DNA of 64,000 nt from contig NZ_CP029194.1 in the NCBI RefSeq assembly GCF_008642375.1, forward strand, positions 5,821,001 through 5,885,000. The letters are read 5' to 3'. The notes under the pieces were generated by a model, which saw nothing but the letters and a program-made list of their open reading frames with translations, was not told the DNA's origin and did no database searches. The position numbers and the translations under genes are program-made. The DNA comes from Streptomyces venezuelae (GTDB lineage Bacteria; Actinomycetota; Actinomycetes; Streptomycetales; Streptomycetaceae). Positions 25,953 to 35,712 of the stretch are shown here, in pieces (position 1 is the first letter of the stretch; every line of letters starts with the position of its first letter).

Positions 25953-27284
25953 CTACCCGCGGTCCGACGGACGGGCCAGGCGGAAGGCCGATCTCGCCGC
26001 GCGGAGACGGGCCGGGCGGACGGGGAACTCGGTCACGGGCTGTTCCGGGGCGCCCATCTGCGGGACGAGCGCGGAGGACGCCGAGGCGGTGCCCGCGAGG
26101 ACGGCGGCCGGGGCGCCGCCGCGGCGCCGGACGGAGCCCGGCACGAGAGGGCGGCCGGAGGCGTGGCGGGCCACCGCCGTCATGGGGACCGCGACGAGGA
26201 GGAGCAGGGCGCAGAGGACCACGCCCATGCCCGTGTACCCGGCGCTCTCCGAGAGCACGCTGCCGACGACCGGACCGCAGGCCACGCCCAGGGAGGACGC
26301 CGAGCCGACCAGGACGGCCCAGCGGCCGCGCGGGTCGAGGGAGGCGGCCAGGCCCAGGAGGTACGAGAGGACGACCGGGTAGACGGCGTTCCACAGGATC
26401 TCGCCGGTCGCGAAGGAGGCCAGGCTCCCGGCGGCCGAGCTCAGCAGCACGCAGCCCGCGATGACGGCGGTGCCCGCGCCGATCGGCACCGCCCGGCCGA
26501 GGCGCGAGCCGAGCGCGCCCGCCGCCGTGACCCCGGCGAGCCCGGCGCCGAGCGCCGCCGCGAAGACCGCGCCGACGGTGACCTCGGAGAGGCCGGCCTG
26601 GGTGAGCCCGATCCGGCCGCTCACGCCCCAGAGCGCGTTCTGCGCGAGGGACCAGCACAGGATGCCCCCGGCGAGCACGGCCCCGGCCCGGCGGTAGGGC
26701 AGCGGGCCTGCGGCCGTCGCGGCCTCCCGTACCGCGCGCGCGGCGCCCGGCAGCCGGCCCGTCAGCGGCCACACCAGGGCCGCCGCGCAGGCGATGGCGA
26801 GCAGCGGGGGAGCGTGCCCCGCGCTCAGGTGCGGCAGCGTGAGGTAGAGGGCGCCCGCGGTCGCCGAGACCGTGAGCAGGCCCAGCGACGAGGCCCGGTG
26901 CGGGTCGCGCTGTCCGGCGATCCCGGCCGCCGCGACCGCCGTGGCCGTGCCCGAGCCGAGGCCGCCGAGGACCGCGCCCGCGACCACCAGCGGTACGGCG
27001 TGGGTCGCGGCGGCGGAGCCGTACCCGATCGCCATGGCGAGAAGACCCGCGCGGGCCGCCGTGCGGGGGCCGATCCGCTCCCCGCGCGCGGCGAGCGCGA
27101 ATCCGGCGGTGGAGGAGCCGAGCAGCAGGACGGAGCCGACCAGGCCCGCCTGGGAGGGGCCGATGCCGAGACCCGAGGCGAGGCGGCCGACGACGGTCGG
27201 CAGCAGGTACGGGGCGAGGTATCCGGCGGTGAAGAGAGCGACGAGGGCGACGAGGGCCCCCGAGCCGCGAGGCCGCGACGACAT
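25953..27284 (-). CDS. MFS transporter
   Basis: A 443-residue major facilitator with about 12 hydrophobic helices (ALVALVALFTAGYLAPYLLP; SLGLLTVSATAGALYLTL) and a long Ala/Arg/Pro-rich hydrophilic tail of about 70 residues. I prefer the ATG at 27284 (MSSRPRGSG) because the further 19 upstream residues are Pro-rich and unlike an MFS start. It is divergent from a sugar kinase gene across 256 bp. Substrate unknown. Confidence 0.83.
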   Translation of the reverse strand: MSSRPRGSGALVALVALFTAGYLAPYLLPTVVGRLASGLGIGPSQAGLVGSVLLLGSSTAGFALAARGERIGPRTAARAGLLAMAIGYGSAAATHAVPLVVAGAVLGGLGSGTATAVAAAGIAGQRDPHRASSLGLLTVSATAGALYLTLPHLSAGHAPPLLAIACAAALVWPLTGRLPGAARAVREAATAAGPLPYRRAGAVLAGGILCWSLAQNALWGVSGRIGLTQAGLSEVTVGAVFAAALGAGLAGVTAAGALGSRLGRAVPIGAGTAVIAGCVLLSSAAGSLASFATGEILWNAVYPVVLSYLLGLAASLDPRGRWAVLVGSASSLGVACGPVVGSVLSESAGYTGMGVVLCALLLLVAVPMTAVARHASGRPLVPGSVRRRGGAPAAVLAGTASASSALVPQMGAPEQPVTEFPVRPARLRAARSAFRLARPSDRG

Positions 27285-27540
27285 GGGCGTTCCCGGGAAC
27301 GAAAAGGGGAGGGGTGGAGCGCCCGGTGGTGCACGGGGCACGGGGTCGCGGAACCATGTGTATCAAGCAGGTGAGTTGCCCGAGAAGGTGGTATCCGGGA
27401 GTAAAGTGTGTGAGCCGGGTCACTATCGGTTTGGCGTGCGGGTTTACGGGTATGAGGGTGGCCTTCCTTGTGCGTCCCACCCGTCACCCGACCCTCATCG
27501 GGCACACTGATTTGATCCGCACCACGTTCGGGGAGCCGCC

Positions 27541-28659
27541 GTGACCACAGCAAGGGGAGACCAGCCGCAACACCAAGCAGGGGTCGACCCGTTGGTGTGC
27601 CTGCGCGAGCCCACCGACCCCGACTGCGACGTCTTCCTGACGGGCACCGTCTTCCTCGACATCATCTTCACCGGCCTCGACAGCGCCCCCGTCCGCGGCA
27701 CCGAGTCCTGGGCTCGCGGCATGGGCTCCAGCCCCGGCGGCGTCGCCAACATGGCCACCGCCCTCGCCCGCCTCGGCCTGCGCACCTCCCTCGCCGCCGC
27801 CTTCGGCGACGACCACTACGGCGAGTACTGCTGGGACGCCCTGGAGCAGGGCGAGGGGATCGACCTGACGCTCTCCCGCACCGTCCCGGGCTGGCACTCC
27901 CCGGTGACCGTCTCCATGGCCTACGAGGGCGAGCGGACCATGGTCTCCCACGGCCACGAGGCCCCGCCGCTCGACGGCGCCCTGCCCGCCTACCCGCCGC
28001 ACGCCCGCGCCGCCGTCGCCTCCCTGGTCCCCGGCCGCAGCGAGGACTGGGTCGAGCAGGCCGCGCGCGGCGGCGCCAAGGTCTTCGCCGACGTCGGCTG
28101 GGACGACACCGGCCACTGGGACCTGGCGGGCCTCACCGACCTGGAGCACTGCGAGGCCTTCCTGCCCAACGCCGCCGAGGCCATGCGGTACACCCGCACC
28201 GACTGCCCCCGGGCCGCCGCCCGCGCCCTCGCCGACAAGGTCCGCTACGCCGTGGTCACCCTCGGCGCCGAGGGCGCCTACGCCGTCGACGGCGCCACCG
28301 GCGAGACCGCCGAGGTCCCCGCCATCCAGGTCTCCGCCCTCGACCCGACCGGCGCCGGGGACGTCTTCGTCGCCGGCTTCGTCACCGGCACCCTCGCCGA
28401 CTGGCCCCTCGCCGACCGGCTCGCCTTCGCGGGCCTCACCGCCGCCCTCTCCGTCCAGGAGTTCGGCGGCTCGCTCTCCGCGCCCACCTGGGGCGAGATC
28501 GCCGCCTGGTGGCAGCACGTCCAGGGTCACGCCCGGCAGGACCCGGAGGCGCTGCGCGGCCGGTACGCCTTCCTGGAACGGCTCCTCCCGGCACCCGCAC
28601 GCCCCTGGCCGCTGCGCCGGGCGGTGCCCACGATCGGCTTCCGTGCGGCCGCCTCGTAA
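27541..28659 (+). CDS. PfkB-family carbohydrate kinase
   Basis: A 372-residue ribokinase-fold kinase. Signature 1 is seen in MGSSPGGVANMATALARLG and signature 2 in LDPTGAGDVFVAGFVTGTL, with the catalytic Asp in GAGD. The N-terminal DVFLTGTVFLDIIFTGLD strand is typical. GTG 27541 follows GGGGAG. The phosphoryl acceptor (sugar or nucleoside) cannot be told. It lies between the MFS gene and phoH without tight coupling to either. Confidence 0.9.
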   Translation: MTTARGDQPQHQAGVDPLVCLREPTDPDCDVFLTGTVFLDIIFTGLDSAPVRGTESWARGMGSSPGGVANMATALARLGLRTSLAAAFGDDHYGEYCWDALEQGEGIDLTLSRTVPGWHSPVTVSMAYEGERTMVSHGHEAPPLDGALPAYPPHARAAVASLVPGRSEDWVEQAARGGAKVFADVGWDDTGHWDLAGLTDLEHCEAFLPNAAEAMRYTRTDCPRAAARALADKVRYAVVTLGAEGAYAVDGATGETAEVPAIQVSALDPTGAGDVFVAGFVTGTLADWPLADRLAFAGLTAALSVQEFGGSLSAPTWGEIAAWWQHVQGHARQDPEALRGRYAFLERLLPAPARPWPLRRAVPTIGFRAAAS

Positions 28660-28764
28660 ATCCCTTCGGCGCGTCGCCGTCAAGTCGTAGGCTTGGTACC
28701 CGAGAGGTTGTCGAGCAGCGAGAACCCTGCAACGGGAGGTATGCGCAGGCCACAGTGCCGGCCC

Positions 28765-29847
<1,083 letters not shown>

Positions 29848-29859
29848 AACGCAGAACAC

Positions 29860-30357
29860 ATGTCGATCGACGTCAACAACGAGTCCGGTACCGAGGTCGA
29901 CGAGCAGGCGATCCTCGACATCGCCCGCTACGCGCTCGCGCGCATGCGCATCCACCCGCTCTCCGAGCTCTCGGTGATCGTCGTGGACGCGGAGGCGATG
30001 GAGCAGCTCCACATCCAGTGGATGGACCTGCCCGGACCCACGGACGTCATGTCCTTCCCGATGGACGAGCTGCGTCCGCCGGCCAAGGACGACCAGGAGC
30101 CCCCGCAGGGGCTCCTGGGCGACATCGTGCTCTGCCCCGAGGTCGCCACCCAGCAGGGCAAGGACGCGCCGACGGAGCACTCCATGGACGAGGAGCTCCA
30201 GCTCCTCACCGTCCACGGCGTGCTCCACCTCCTCGGGTACGACCACGAGGAGCCCGAGGAGAAGGCCGAGATGTTCGGCCTCCAGGCGGCGATCGTCGAC
30301 GGCTGGCGCGCGGAGAAGGGCCTCACCGGCCCGTCCCCGGCTCCGACCGTCTCCTGA
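29860..30357 (+). CDS. ybeY: Endoribonuclease YbeY (rRNA maturation)
   Basis: Zinc-dependent RNase acting in 16S rRNA 3' end maturation and ribosome quality control. The 165-residue protein has LSVIVVDAEAMEQLHIQWMDLPGPTDVMSFPMDE and the catalytic zinc motif HGVLHLLGYDHEEPEE (H-x3-H-x5-H). The C-terminal extension is slightly longer than in E. coli. It sits between phoH and corC in one tight run of genes, the ancient phoH-ybeY pair. Confidence 0.96.
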   Translation: MSIDVNNESGTEVDEQAILDIARYALARMRIHPLSELSVIVVDAEAMEQLHIQWMDLPGPTDVMSFPMDELRPPAKDDQEPPQGLLGDIVLCPEVATQQGKDAPTEHSMDEELQLLTVHGVLHLLGYDHEEPEEKAEMFGLQAAIVDGWRAEKGLTGPSPAPTVS

Positions 30358-30361
30358 CCCG

Positions 30362-31657
30362 ATGGACGTCTCGCTGATCCTCGGCGCCGTCGCGCTGGTC
30401 GTCGTCGCCTGGCTCGCCGCCTGCGCCGAGGCCGGTCTCGCCCGCGTCTCCAGCTTCCGCGCCGCCGAGGCCGTCCGGTCCGGGCGGCGCGGGGCGGAGA
30501 AGCTCTCCCAGGTCACCGCCGACCCGACCCGCTATCTCAACGTGGCGCTGCTCGTCCGCGTCGCCTGCGAGATGGCGGCCGGCGTCCTCGTCACGTACGC
30601 CTGCCTCGAAGCCTTCCCGGAGACCTGGGAGGCGCTGCTCGTCGCGATCGTCGTGATGGTCCTCGTCTCGTACGTCGCCGTCGGCGTCTCGCCGCGCACG
30701 ATCGGCCGCCAGCACCCGCTGAACACGGCGACGGCCGCCGCGTACGTCCTGCTGCCGCTGGCCCGGATCATGGGGCCGATCCCGCAGCTCCTGATCCTCA
30801 TCGGCAACGCACTGACCCCGGGCAAGGGCTTCCGCAAGGGCCCCTTCGCCTCCGAGGCCGAGCTGCGGGCCATGGTCGACCTCGCCGAGCAGGAGTCCCT
30901 GATCGAGGACGAGGAGCGCCGCATGGTGCACTCCGTCTTCGAGCTGGGCGACACGCTCGTGCGGGAGGTCATGGTGCCGCGCACCGACCTCATCTGCATC
31001 GAGCGGTACAAGACGATCCGTCAGGCCCTCACCCTCGCGCTGCGCTCCGGTTTCTCCCGGATCCCGGTCACCGGCGAGAACGAGGACGACATCGTCGGCA
31101 TCGTGTACCTGAAGGACCTCGTCCGGAAGACGCACATCAACCGCGAGTCCGAGGCCGACCTCGTGTCGACCGCGATGCGGGCCGCCGCCTTCGTCCCCGA
31201 CACCAAGAACGCCGGCGACCTGCTGCGCGAGATGCAGCAGGAGCGCAACCACGTCGCCGTCGTCATCGACGAGTACGGCGGCACGGCCGGCATCGTCACC
31301 ATCGAGGACATCCTGGAGGAGATCGTCGGCGAGATCACCGACGAGTACGACCGGGAGCTGCCGCCCGTCCAGGAGCTGGGCGAGGGCCGCCACCGCGTCA
31401 CCGCCCGCCTCGACATCGGCGACCTCGGCGAGCTGTACGGCCTGGGCCCCGACGAGTACGACGACGAGGACGTGGAGACCGTCGGCGGGCTGCTCGCCAA
31501 GGCCCTCGGCCGCGTCCCGATCGCGGGCGCGAAGGCGGTCGTGGAGCTGCCGGACGGCCGCTCGCTCCGGCTCACGGCGGAGTCCCCGGCCGGCCGCCGG
31601 AACAAGATCGTCACCGTGCTCGTGGAACCCCTGGAACCACAGGAAGCCGAGGAGTAG
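30362..31657 (+). CDS. Hemolysin C/CorC-like CBS-domain membrane protein
   Basis: A 431-residue protein with a DUF21 (CNNM) membrane domain of three to four helices (LILGAVALVVVAWLAACAEAGLA; TWEALLVAIVVMVLVSYVAVG), two CBS domains in the middle (VMVPRTDLICIERYKTI; VVIDEYGGTAGIVTIEDILEEIVGEI) and a C-terminal CorC_HlyC domain. Such proteins are implicated in magnesium or cobalt efflux or resistance. It starts 4 bp after ybeY. The old hemolysin name is not good evidence of toxicity. Confidence 0.92.
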   Translation: MDVSLILGAVALVVVAWLAACAEAGLARVSSFRAAEAVRSGRRGAEKLSQVTADPTRYLNVALLVRVACEMAAGVLVTYACLEAFPETWEALLVAIVVMVLVSYVAVGVSPRTIGRQHPLNTATAAAYVLLPLARIMGPIPQLLILIGNALTPGKGFRKGPFASEAELRAMVDLAEQESLIEDEERRMVHSVFELGDTLVREVMVPRTDLICIERYKTIRQALTLALRSGFSRIPVTGENEDDIVGIVYLKDLVRKTHINRESEADLVSTAMRAAAFVPDTKNAGDLLREMQQERNHVAVVIDEYGGTAGIVTIEDILEEIVGEITDEYDRELPPVQELGEGRHRVTARLDIGDLGELYGLGPDEYDDEDVETVGGLLAKALGRVPIAGAKAVVELPDGRSLRLTAESPAGRRNKIVTVLVEPLEPQEAEE

Positions 31658-31662
31658 CCCGT

Positions 31663-32016
31663 ATGACCCCCGAGCAGCTGCGCGCGTTCTGCCTGGACTT
31701 CAACGACGCGACGGAGGAGTTCCCCTTCGGCCCGGAGACCTCCGTCTTCAAGGTCGCCGGGAAGCTGTTCGCGCTGTCGGCGCTCGACGCCGAGCCGCTC
31801 AGGGTCAACCTCAAGTGCGATCCGGACGAGGCCGTACGCCTCCGCGAGGAGCACCCGGCAGTCGCCCCCGGCTATCACATGAACAAGCGGCACTGGAACA
31901 CGGTGACCGTCGGAGAGCTCCCGGACCGCATGGTCCGGGAGCTCGTCGAGGACTCGTACGACCTCGTCGTCGCCGGTCTGCCGAAGGCGGTACGGCTCCG
32001 CCTCGACCGGCCCTGA
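31663..32016 (+). CDS. MmcQ/YjbR family protein
   Basis: A 117-residue small protein of the MmcQ/YjbR fold, which resembles a DNA-binding domain. Family features are TPEQLRAFCLDFNDATEEFPFGPETSVFKVAGKLFAL at the N-terminus, INLKCDP-like (VNLKCDPDEA) in the middle and GYHMNKRHWNTV. It is the last gene of the phoH-ybeY-corC run, 5 bp after corC. Its stop is one base from the convergent MFS stop. Function is unknown. Confidence 0.9.
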   Translation: MTPEQLRAFCLDFNDATEEFPFGPETSVFKVAGKLFALSALDAEPLRVNLKCDPDEAVRLREEHPAVAPGYHMNKRHWNTVTVGELPDRMVRELVEDSYDLVVAGLPKAVRLRLDRP

Positions 32017-32017
32017 G

Positions 32018-33412
32018 TCACCTGCGGCGCAGGCCCAGGGCGACGAGCGCCGCCGTGCCGAGCACGATCGCCGCGTCCAGGGCGAGGACCGTGCGGACAC
32101 CCCCGTACAGGTCACCGCCCGTGGTCGCGAGCACCCCGAGCAGCGGGATCCCGATCGTGATCCCGACCTGCTGGGTGGTCGTCACCAGGCCGGTCGCCAG
32201 GCCCTGCTCCTCGTCGGGGACGCCGGAGGTGACGATCAGTCCGTACGAGATGATCGCGCCGAGGTGGCACATGGAGGCCAGCGAGACCGCGACGGTCGCC
32301 AGGACCACACCGGACTCCTCGCCCAGGCCGAACAGCGCGGCCGTCAGCACGCCCTGCCCGGCGAGCGATCCGACCAGGACGCGACGGGCGCCGAGCCGGC
32401 CGATCACCTTCGGCGCGAGCATCCCGGCGACGACCGAGAACACGCCCTGCACGCCGAAGACGAGACCGGTGGCGAAGGACGACAGGTCCAGCGTCTCCTG
32501 GAGGTACAGCGTCAGGACGAAGACGACGGTCGACATCATCGAGAAGGTGATCAGACCGCCCAGGTTGCCGAAGGCGACCGTGCGCCGCCGCAGCATCGGC
32601 AGCGAGACCAGCGGGGCCGCGTGCCGGGACTCGACCCGGACGAAGACCGCGAGCAGCAGCAGCCCCGCCACCAGCGTGACCTGGACGTCCGTACGGCCGA
32701 AGCCGTGCTCGGCGGCCGTCGACAGGGCGTAGATCAGCGCCAGCAGGCCGCCGGTGACCGTCACCGCGCCGGGCACGTCGAGCCGGGGCTTCTCGGGGGT
32801 GCGGGACTCGGGCAGCAGGCCCGGCGCCAGCGGCAGCACGACCACGGTGAAGAGCGCGAGCAGGCCCATCGTGGAGCGCCAGCCGAGGGTGTCCGTCATG
32901 ACCCCGCCGAGCACCATGCCCACGGTGAAGCCCAGCGACAGCAGGGTGCCGGAGATGCCGAGCGCCTTGTCCCGCAGGGGGCCCTCGGGGAAGGTCGTCG
33001 TCAGGAGCGACATGCCGGTCGGCACGATCGCGGCGGCGCCGATGCCCTGGAGGGCGCGCCCGGTGAGGAAGGAGGCCGGGTTCCAGGCGAAGGTGGCGAG
33101 CAGCGAGGCCGCGCCGAAGAGCGCGAGCCCGGCCAGGAAGAGCTTCTTGCGCCCGTAGAGGTCGCCGACCCGCCCGAAGAGGAGCAGGAAACCGCCGGAG
33201 GGCAGGGCGAAGGCGGTGACGGCCCACTGGAGGGCGGACTGCCCGAGGCCGAGGTCGGCGCCGAGGGCGGGCAGGGCCACGTTCAGGACGGAGAAGTCGA
33301 GCGCCACCATGAACTGGGCGGCGCACAGGACGAAGAGGATGAGCCGGTTGCGGCCGGTGAGGGCGGCCGGGGGAGTGGCGGGCGGGGAGGGTGAAGTGGT
33401 CGTCGTTGCCAT
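32018..33412 (-). CDS. MFS drug-efflux transporter (DHA2/14-helix type)
   Basis: A 464-residue transporter with about 14 helices. FMVALDFSVLNVALPALGADLG, FALPSGGFLLLFGRVGDLYGRKKLFLAG (motif A: GRVGDLYGRKK) and RALQGIGAAAIVPTGMSLL are the hallmarks of the EmrB/QacA group. It is divergent from an MmyB-type regulator gene across 92 bp, the usual arrangement in which the regulator controls the exporter. Substrate unknown. Confidence 0.92.
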   Translation of the reverse strand: MATTTTSPSPPATPPAALTGRNRLILFVLCAAQFMVALDFSVLNVALPALGADLGLGQSALQWAVTAFALPSGGFLLLFGRVGDLYGRKKLFLAGLALFGAASLLATFAWNPASFLTGRALQGIGAAAIVPTGMSLLTTTFPEGPLRDKALGISGTLLSLGFTVGMVLGGVMTDTLGWRSTMGLLALFTVVVLPLAPGLLPESRTPEKPRLDVPGAVTVTGGLLALIYALSTAAEHGFGRTDVQVTLVAGLLLLAVFVRVESRHAAPLVSLPMLRRRTVAFGNLGGLITFSMMSTVVFVLTLYLQETLDLSSFATGLVFGVQGVFSVVAGMLAPKVIGRLGARRVLVGSLAGQGVLTAALFGLGEESGVVLATVAVSLASMCHLGAIISYGLIVTSGVPDEEQGLATGLVTTTQQVGITIGIPLLGVLATTGGDLYGGVRTVLALDAAIVLGTAALVALGLRRR

Positions 33413-33504
33413 GCCGACGACTCTCGTGCCACGGGAACAAGGGTGGGGAGCGGGTACTTATCCTGTTGGTCGTACCACCAGGCATCCAGGGGGAGGAAGC
33501 GGAA

Positions 33505-34392
33505 GTGGCCACCGCTCTCGAGAGCAAGACCGCGAAGCAGCACCGCCTCGGCGAACTGCGCGAGTTCCTGATGAGCCGCCGGGCCCGGGTGAGCCCGGCC
33601 GAGGCGGGGCTCCCGGACGGCGGGGCGCGCCGCCGCACGCCGGGCCTGCGCCGCGAGGAGGTCGCGGTCCTCGCGGGCGTCGGGGTGTCCTGGTACCAGT
33701 GGCTGGAGCAGGGCCGCGACATCACGGTCTCGCCGCAGGTGCTGGACTCGGTGGCCCGCGTGCTGCGGCTGAGCCCGGCCGAGCGGCGCCATCTGTACGT
33801 CCTCGCGGCGCTCAACCCGCCGGCCCTGGAGGCCGCCCCGGAGGACCGGGACATGTGCCAGGGGCTGCGGCGGCTGATCGACACGTGGATGCCGTTCCCC
33901 GCGCACATCATGGACGTGTACTGGAACACGGTGCTCTACAACGACGCGGCGGCGATCGTCCTCGGGATGCGGCCGGAGGCCTCGCAGAACTGCCTCGTCA
34001 CCTTCTTCACCGACCCGCTGTACCGCTCGCGGTCGGTCCACTGGGAGGAGCTCGCGCCCCGGGTCGTCGCCCAGTTCCGGTCCGCCTGCTCGGAGTGCCC
34101 CGACGACGAGGGGTTCCGGGCGGTCGTCGAGGAGCTCAAGGAGCTGAGCCCGGAGTTCGCCGAGCTGTGGGAGCGGCGGGACATCCTGCCGGGCGGCCAG
34201 AACCGCAAGGAGATGGAGCACCCGCTGGTCGGCACGCTGGTCGTGGAGGCCACGCAGCTCAGGGTCCCGGCCCGGCCGGACCTGGTCATCGTCATGCACA
34301 CCCCGCTCCCGGAGGCCGACACGGCCGCGAAGCTGGAGTGGCTGGTCTCCCCGGAGGGCCGCCGCGGGGCGATGTACCCGGTCGCGGGCTGA
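33505..34392 (+). CDS. Helix-turn-helix regulator with MmyB-like ligand-binding domain
   Basis: A 295-residue regulator. The N-terminal XRE-type HTH has LGELREFLMSRRARVSPAEAGLPDGGARRRTPGLRREEVAVLAGVGVSWYQWLEQGRDITVSP, the well-known MmyB arrangement (key parts: RRTPGLRREEVA and YxxLEQGR). The C-terminal PAS-like domain (WMPFPAHIMDVYWNTVLYNDAA) can bind fatty-acid-like ligands in this family. I chose GTG 33505 because GGGAGG lies 9 bases upstream. It is divergent from the MFS gene it probably controls. Confidence 0.9.
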   Translation: MATALESKTAKQHRLGELREFLMSRRARVSPAEAGLPDGGARRRTPGLRREEVAVLAGVGVSWYQWLEQGRDITVSPQVLDSVARVLRLSPAERRHLYVLAALNPPALEAAPEDRDMCQGLRRLIDTWMPFPAHIMDVYWNTVLYNDAAAIVLGMRPEASQNCLVTFFTDPLYRSRSVHWEELAPRVVAQFRSACSECPDDEGFRAVVEELKELSPEFAELWERRDILPGGQNRKEMEHPLVGTLVVEATQLRVPARPDLVIVMHTPLPEADTAAKLEWLVSPEGRRGAMYPVAG

Positions 34393-34479
34393 GACGGATC
34401 GGGTCGCGGGCTGAGACCCGTCGGGCCGTGGGGTGAGACGGCGACCGGGTGTCCGCGGCCTCCGACCTATGCTCGGGCC

Positions 34480-34842
34480 ATGACACTCAGCAGCGAGCAC
34501 GGCGACCTCGGCGCCGAGGACCTCAAGATCATCACCTTGGCGCGCAGCGCCCGCGCGCGCAACGGCGTGCCCGAGGGGGCGGCCGTACGGGACGAGACCG
34601 GGCGGACGTACGTGGCGGGGACCGTGGAGCTGGAGTCGCTCAAGCTGAGCGCGCTGCAGACCGCGGTGGCGATGGCGGTGGCCAGCGGCGCCGAGTCGCT
34701 GGAGGCGGCGGCCGTCGTGTCGAGCGCCGAGACCACCTCGGCGGAGGACCGCGCGGCCGTACGCGACCTCGGCGGCCCGGAGACGCCGGTGCTGCTCGCC
34801 GGCCCCGACGGGAAGCTGCGCGAGGCCGTCACCGCGGGCTGA
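34480..34842 (+). CDS. Cytidine-deaminase-like protein without catalytic residues
   Basis: A 120-residue protein with the length and helix-strand layout of bacterial cytidine deaminase: LKIITLARSARARNGVPEGAAVRDETGRTYVAGTVELESLKLSALQTAVAMAVASGAESLEAAAVVSS. Where CDA has the zinc motif (C/H)AE after NVENA, this protein has SAL, and the downstream PCxxC is absent, so zinc binding and deamination are not expected. It lies upstream of era, where Bacillus has cdd, so it is probably a repurposed or vestigial Cdd. Any present role is unknown. Confidence 0.75.
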   Translation: MTLSSEHGDLGAEDLKIITLARSARARNGVPEGAAVRDETGRTYVAGTVELESLKLSALQTAVAMAVASGAESLEAAAVVSSAETTSAEDRAAVRDLGGPETPVLLAGPDGKLREAVTAG

Positions 34843-34863
34843 GGAACGGAATCAGGACATCGG

Positions 34864-34886
34864 GGGCCCGGCGGGACGCCGGGCCC
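34864..34886 (+). terminator. Terminator after the Cdd-like gene
   Basis: GGGCCCGGCG (34864-34873) and CGCCGGGCCC (34877-34886) around a GGA loop, a perfect 10-bp stem 21 bp past the stop, followed by TTGCGCGTTTG. Confidence 0.75.
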
Positions 34887-35041
34887 TTGCGCGTTTGTGA
34901 AGGATCACCGCAACTTCTCTTGCCTTCCCCGGCGGTCTGCGTCTCAATGAGCATCGGTCCGCCCGACGGGCCGTCAGATGTTCGCCGTTCACGCAGCGTC
35001 CGCACCCCTGCGTTCGTCATCGGAAGGGGTTCGAACTCGCC

Positions 35042-35521
35042 ATGAGAAACAGAAGCACCTTAGGGACGGTCGCCGTACTCACCGGAGCGCTCGCCGCCGC
35101 CGGGCTCGCCTTCGCCCCGACGGCCGGAGCCGTCTCGCCGGGGTCCGCCTCGGCACAGTACGACTGCGGCAGCTGGGGCGGCGGAACCGCCAACATCACC
35201 GCGACCCAGAGCGGCACGGCCGCGACCATGACGATCAGCACGGCCGTCACGACGCCGATCTCGGTCGGCGCCGACCAGATCAACGCCACGCTGACGCTGG
35301 CCAAGGCGGGCGGCGGCACCCGGGTCTTCACCGGGAAGAAGAACCCGGCGGTCGGCGCCGGGCAGCCCGTCACCATCGGTCCCCTGAGCGGGACCGTGGC
35401 CTCGGGCGACAGTCTCAACTCGTACTTCGCGGGTGTCGCCCTCAAGATGGTGATCTTCGGGGTCACGGTGAACTGTGACGCCGTGACCTCGCAGACCCCG
35501 GGCCCGTTCGTCTTCAGCTGA
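35042..35521 (+). CDS. Secreted single-domain protein related to the N-terminal domain of the next gene
   Basis: A 159-residue exported protein. The signal peptide is clear: MRNRST, a hydrophobic stretch, then APTAGAVS with cleavage near residue 30. The mature part is Ala/Thr/Gly-rich beta with two cysteines (QYDCGSW and VNCDAV) that could form a disulfide. It has GKKNPAVGAGQPVTIGPLSGTV, and the following gene has GPKKNPPIPGKGSFPAFSMTGT in the same relative position, so this protein looks like a free copy of that domain. Function is unknown. GGAAGGGG precedes the ATG at some distance. Confidence 0.8.
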   Translation: MRNRSTLGTVAVLTGALAAAGLAFAPTAGAVSPGSASAQYDCGSWGGGTANITATQSGTAATMTISTAVTTPISVGADQINATLTLAKAGGGTRVFTGKKNPAVGAGQPVTIGPLSGTVASGDSLNSYFAGVALKMVIFGVTVNCDAVTSQTPGPFVFS

Positions 35522-35537
35522 GCCCTGCCCCACCCCT

Positions 35538-35566
35538 GACCGGTGTCGCCGACGGCGGCACCGGTC
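35538..35566 (+). terminator. Terminator after the small secreted protein gene
   Basis: GACCGGTGTCGCC (35538-35550) pairs with GGCGGCACCGGTC (35554-35566), 13 bp with one G-U, loop GAC, followed by TCTGGCGTG. Confidence 0.75.
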
Positions 35567-35605
35567 TCTGGCGTGACCTGGGCAAATGCCGGGATTGGGC
35601 TGATC

Positions 35606-35680
35606 TTGACAGAATCTGATGGGTCATCAGTCGATGGTTTTCGATTCCATTGACTTCTCTCGGCCCGCAGCCGTCAATGG
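35606..35680 (+). promoter_or_regulatory. Promoter and nested inverted repeats before the WxL-like gene
   Basis: A perfect TTGACA (35606-35611) is followed 18 bp later by GTCGAT (35630-35635). A CTGATG-GGT-CATCAG palindrome (35616-35630) fills the spacer and is well placed to be an operator. Further on CCATTGAC (35647-35654) and GTCAATGG (35673-35680) can pair in the leader. AGGAGGGGG lies just before the ATG at 35713. Confidence 0.5.
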
Positions 35681-35712
35681 CGCCCTCTCATCCCTCAGGA
35701 GGGGGCCCACAC

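Noticed and set aside
33467..33477. TGGT-CGT-ACCA mini-palindrome between the MFS and MmyB-type genes as operator
   Set aside because: Only 4-bp arms; too short to support without conservation data.
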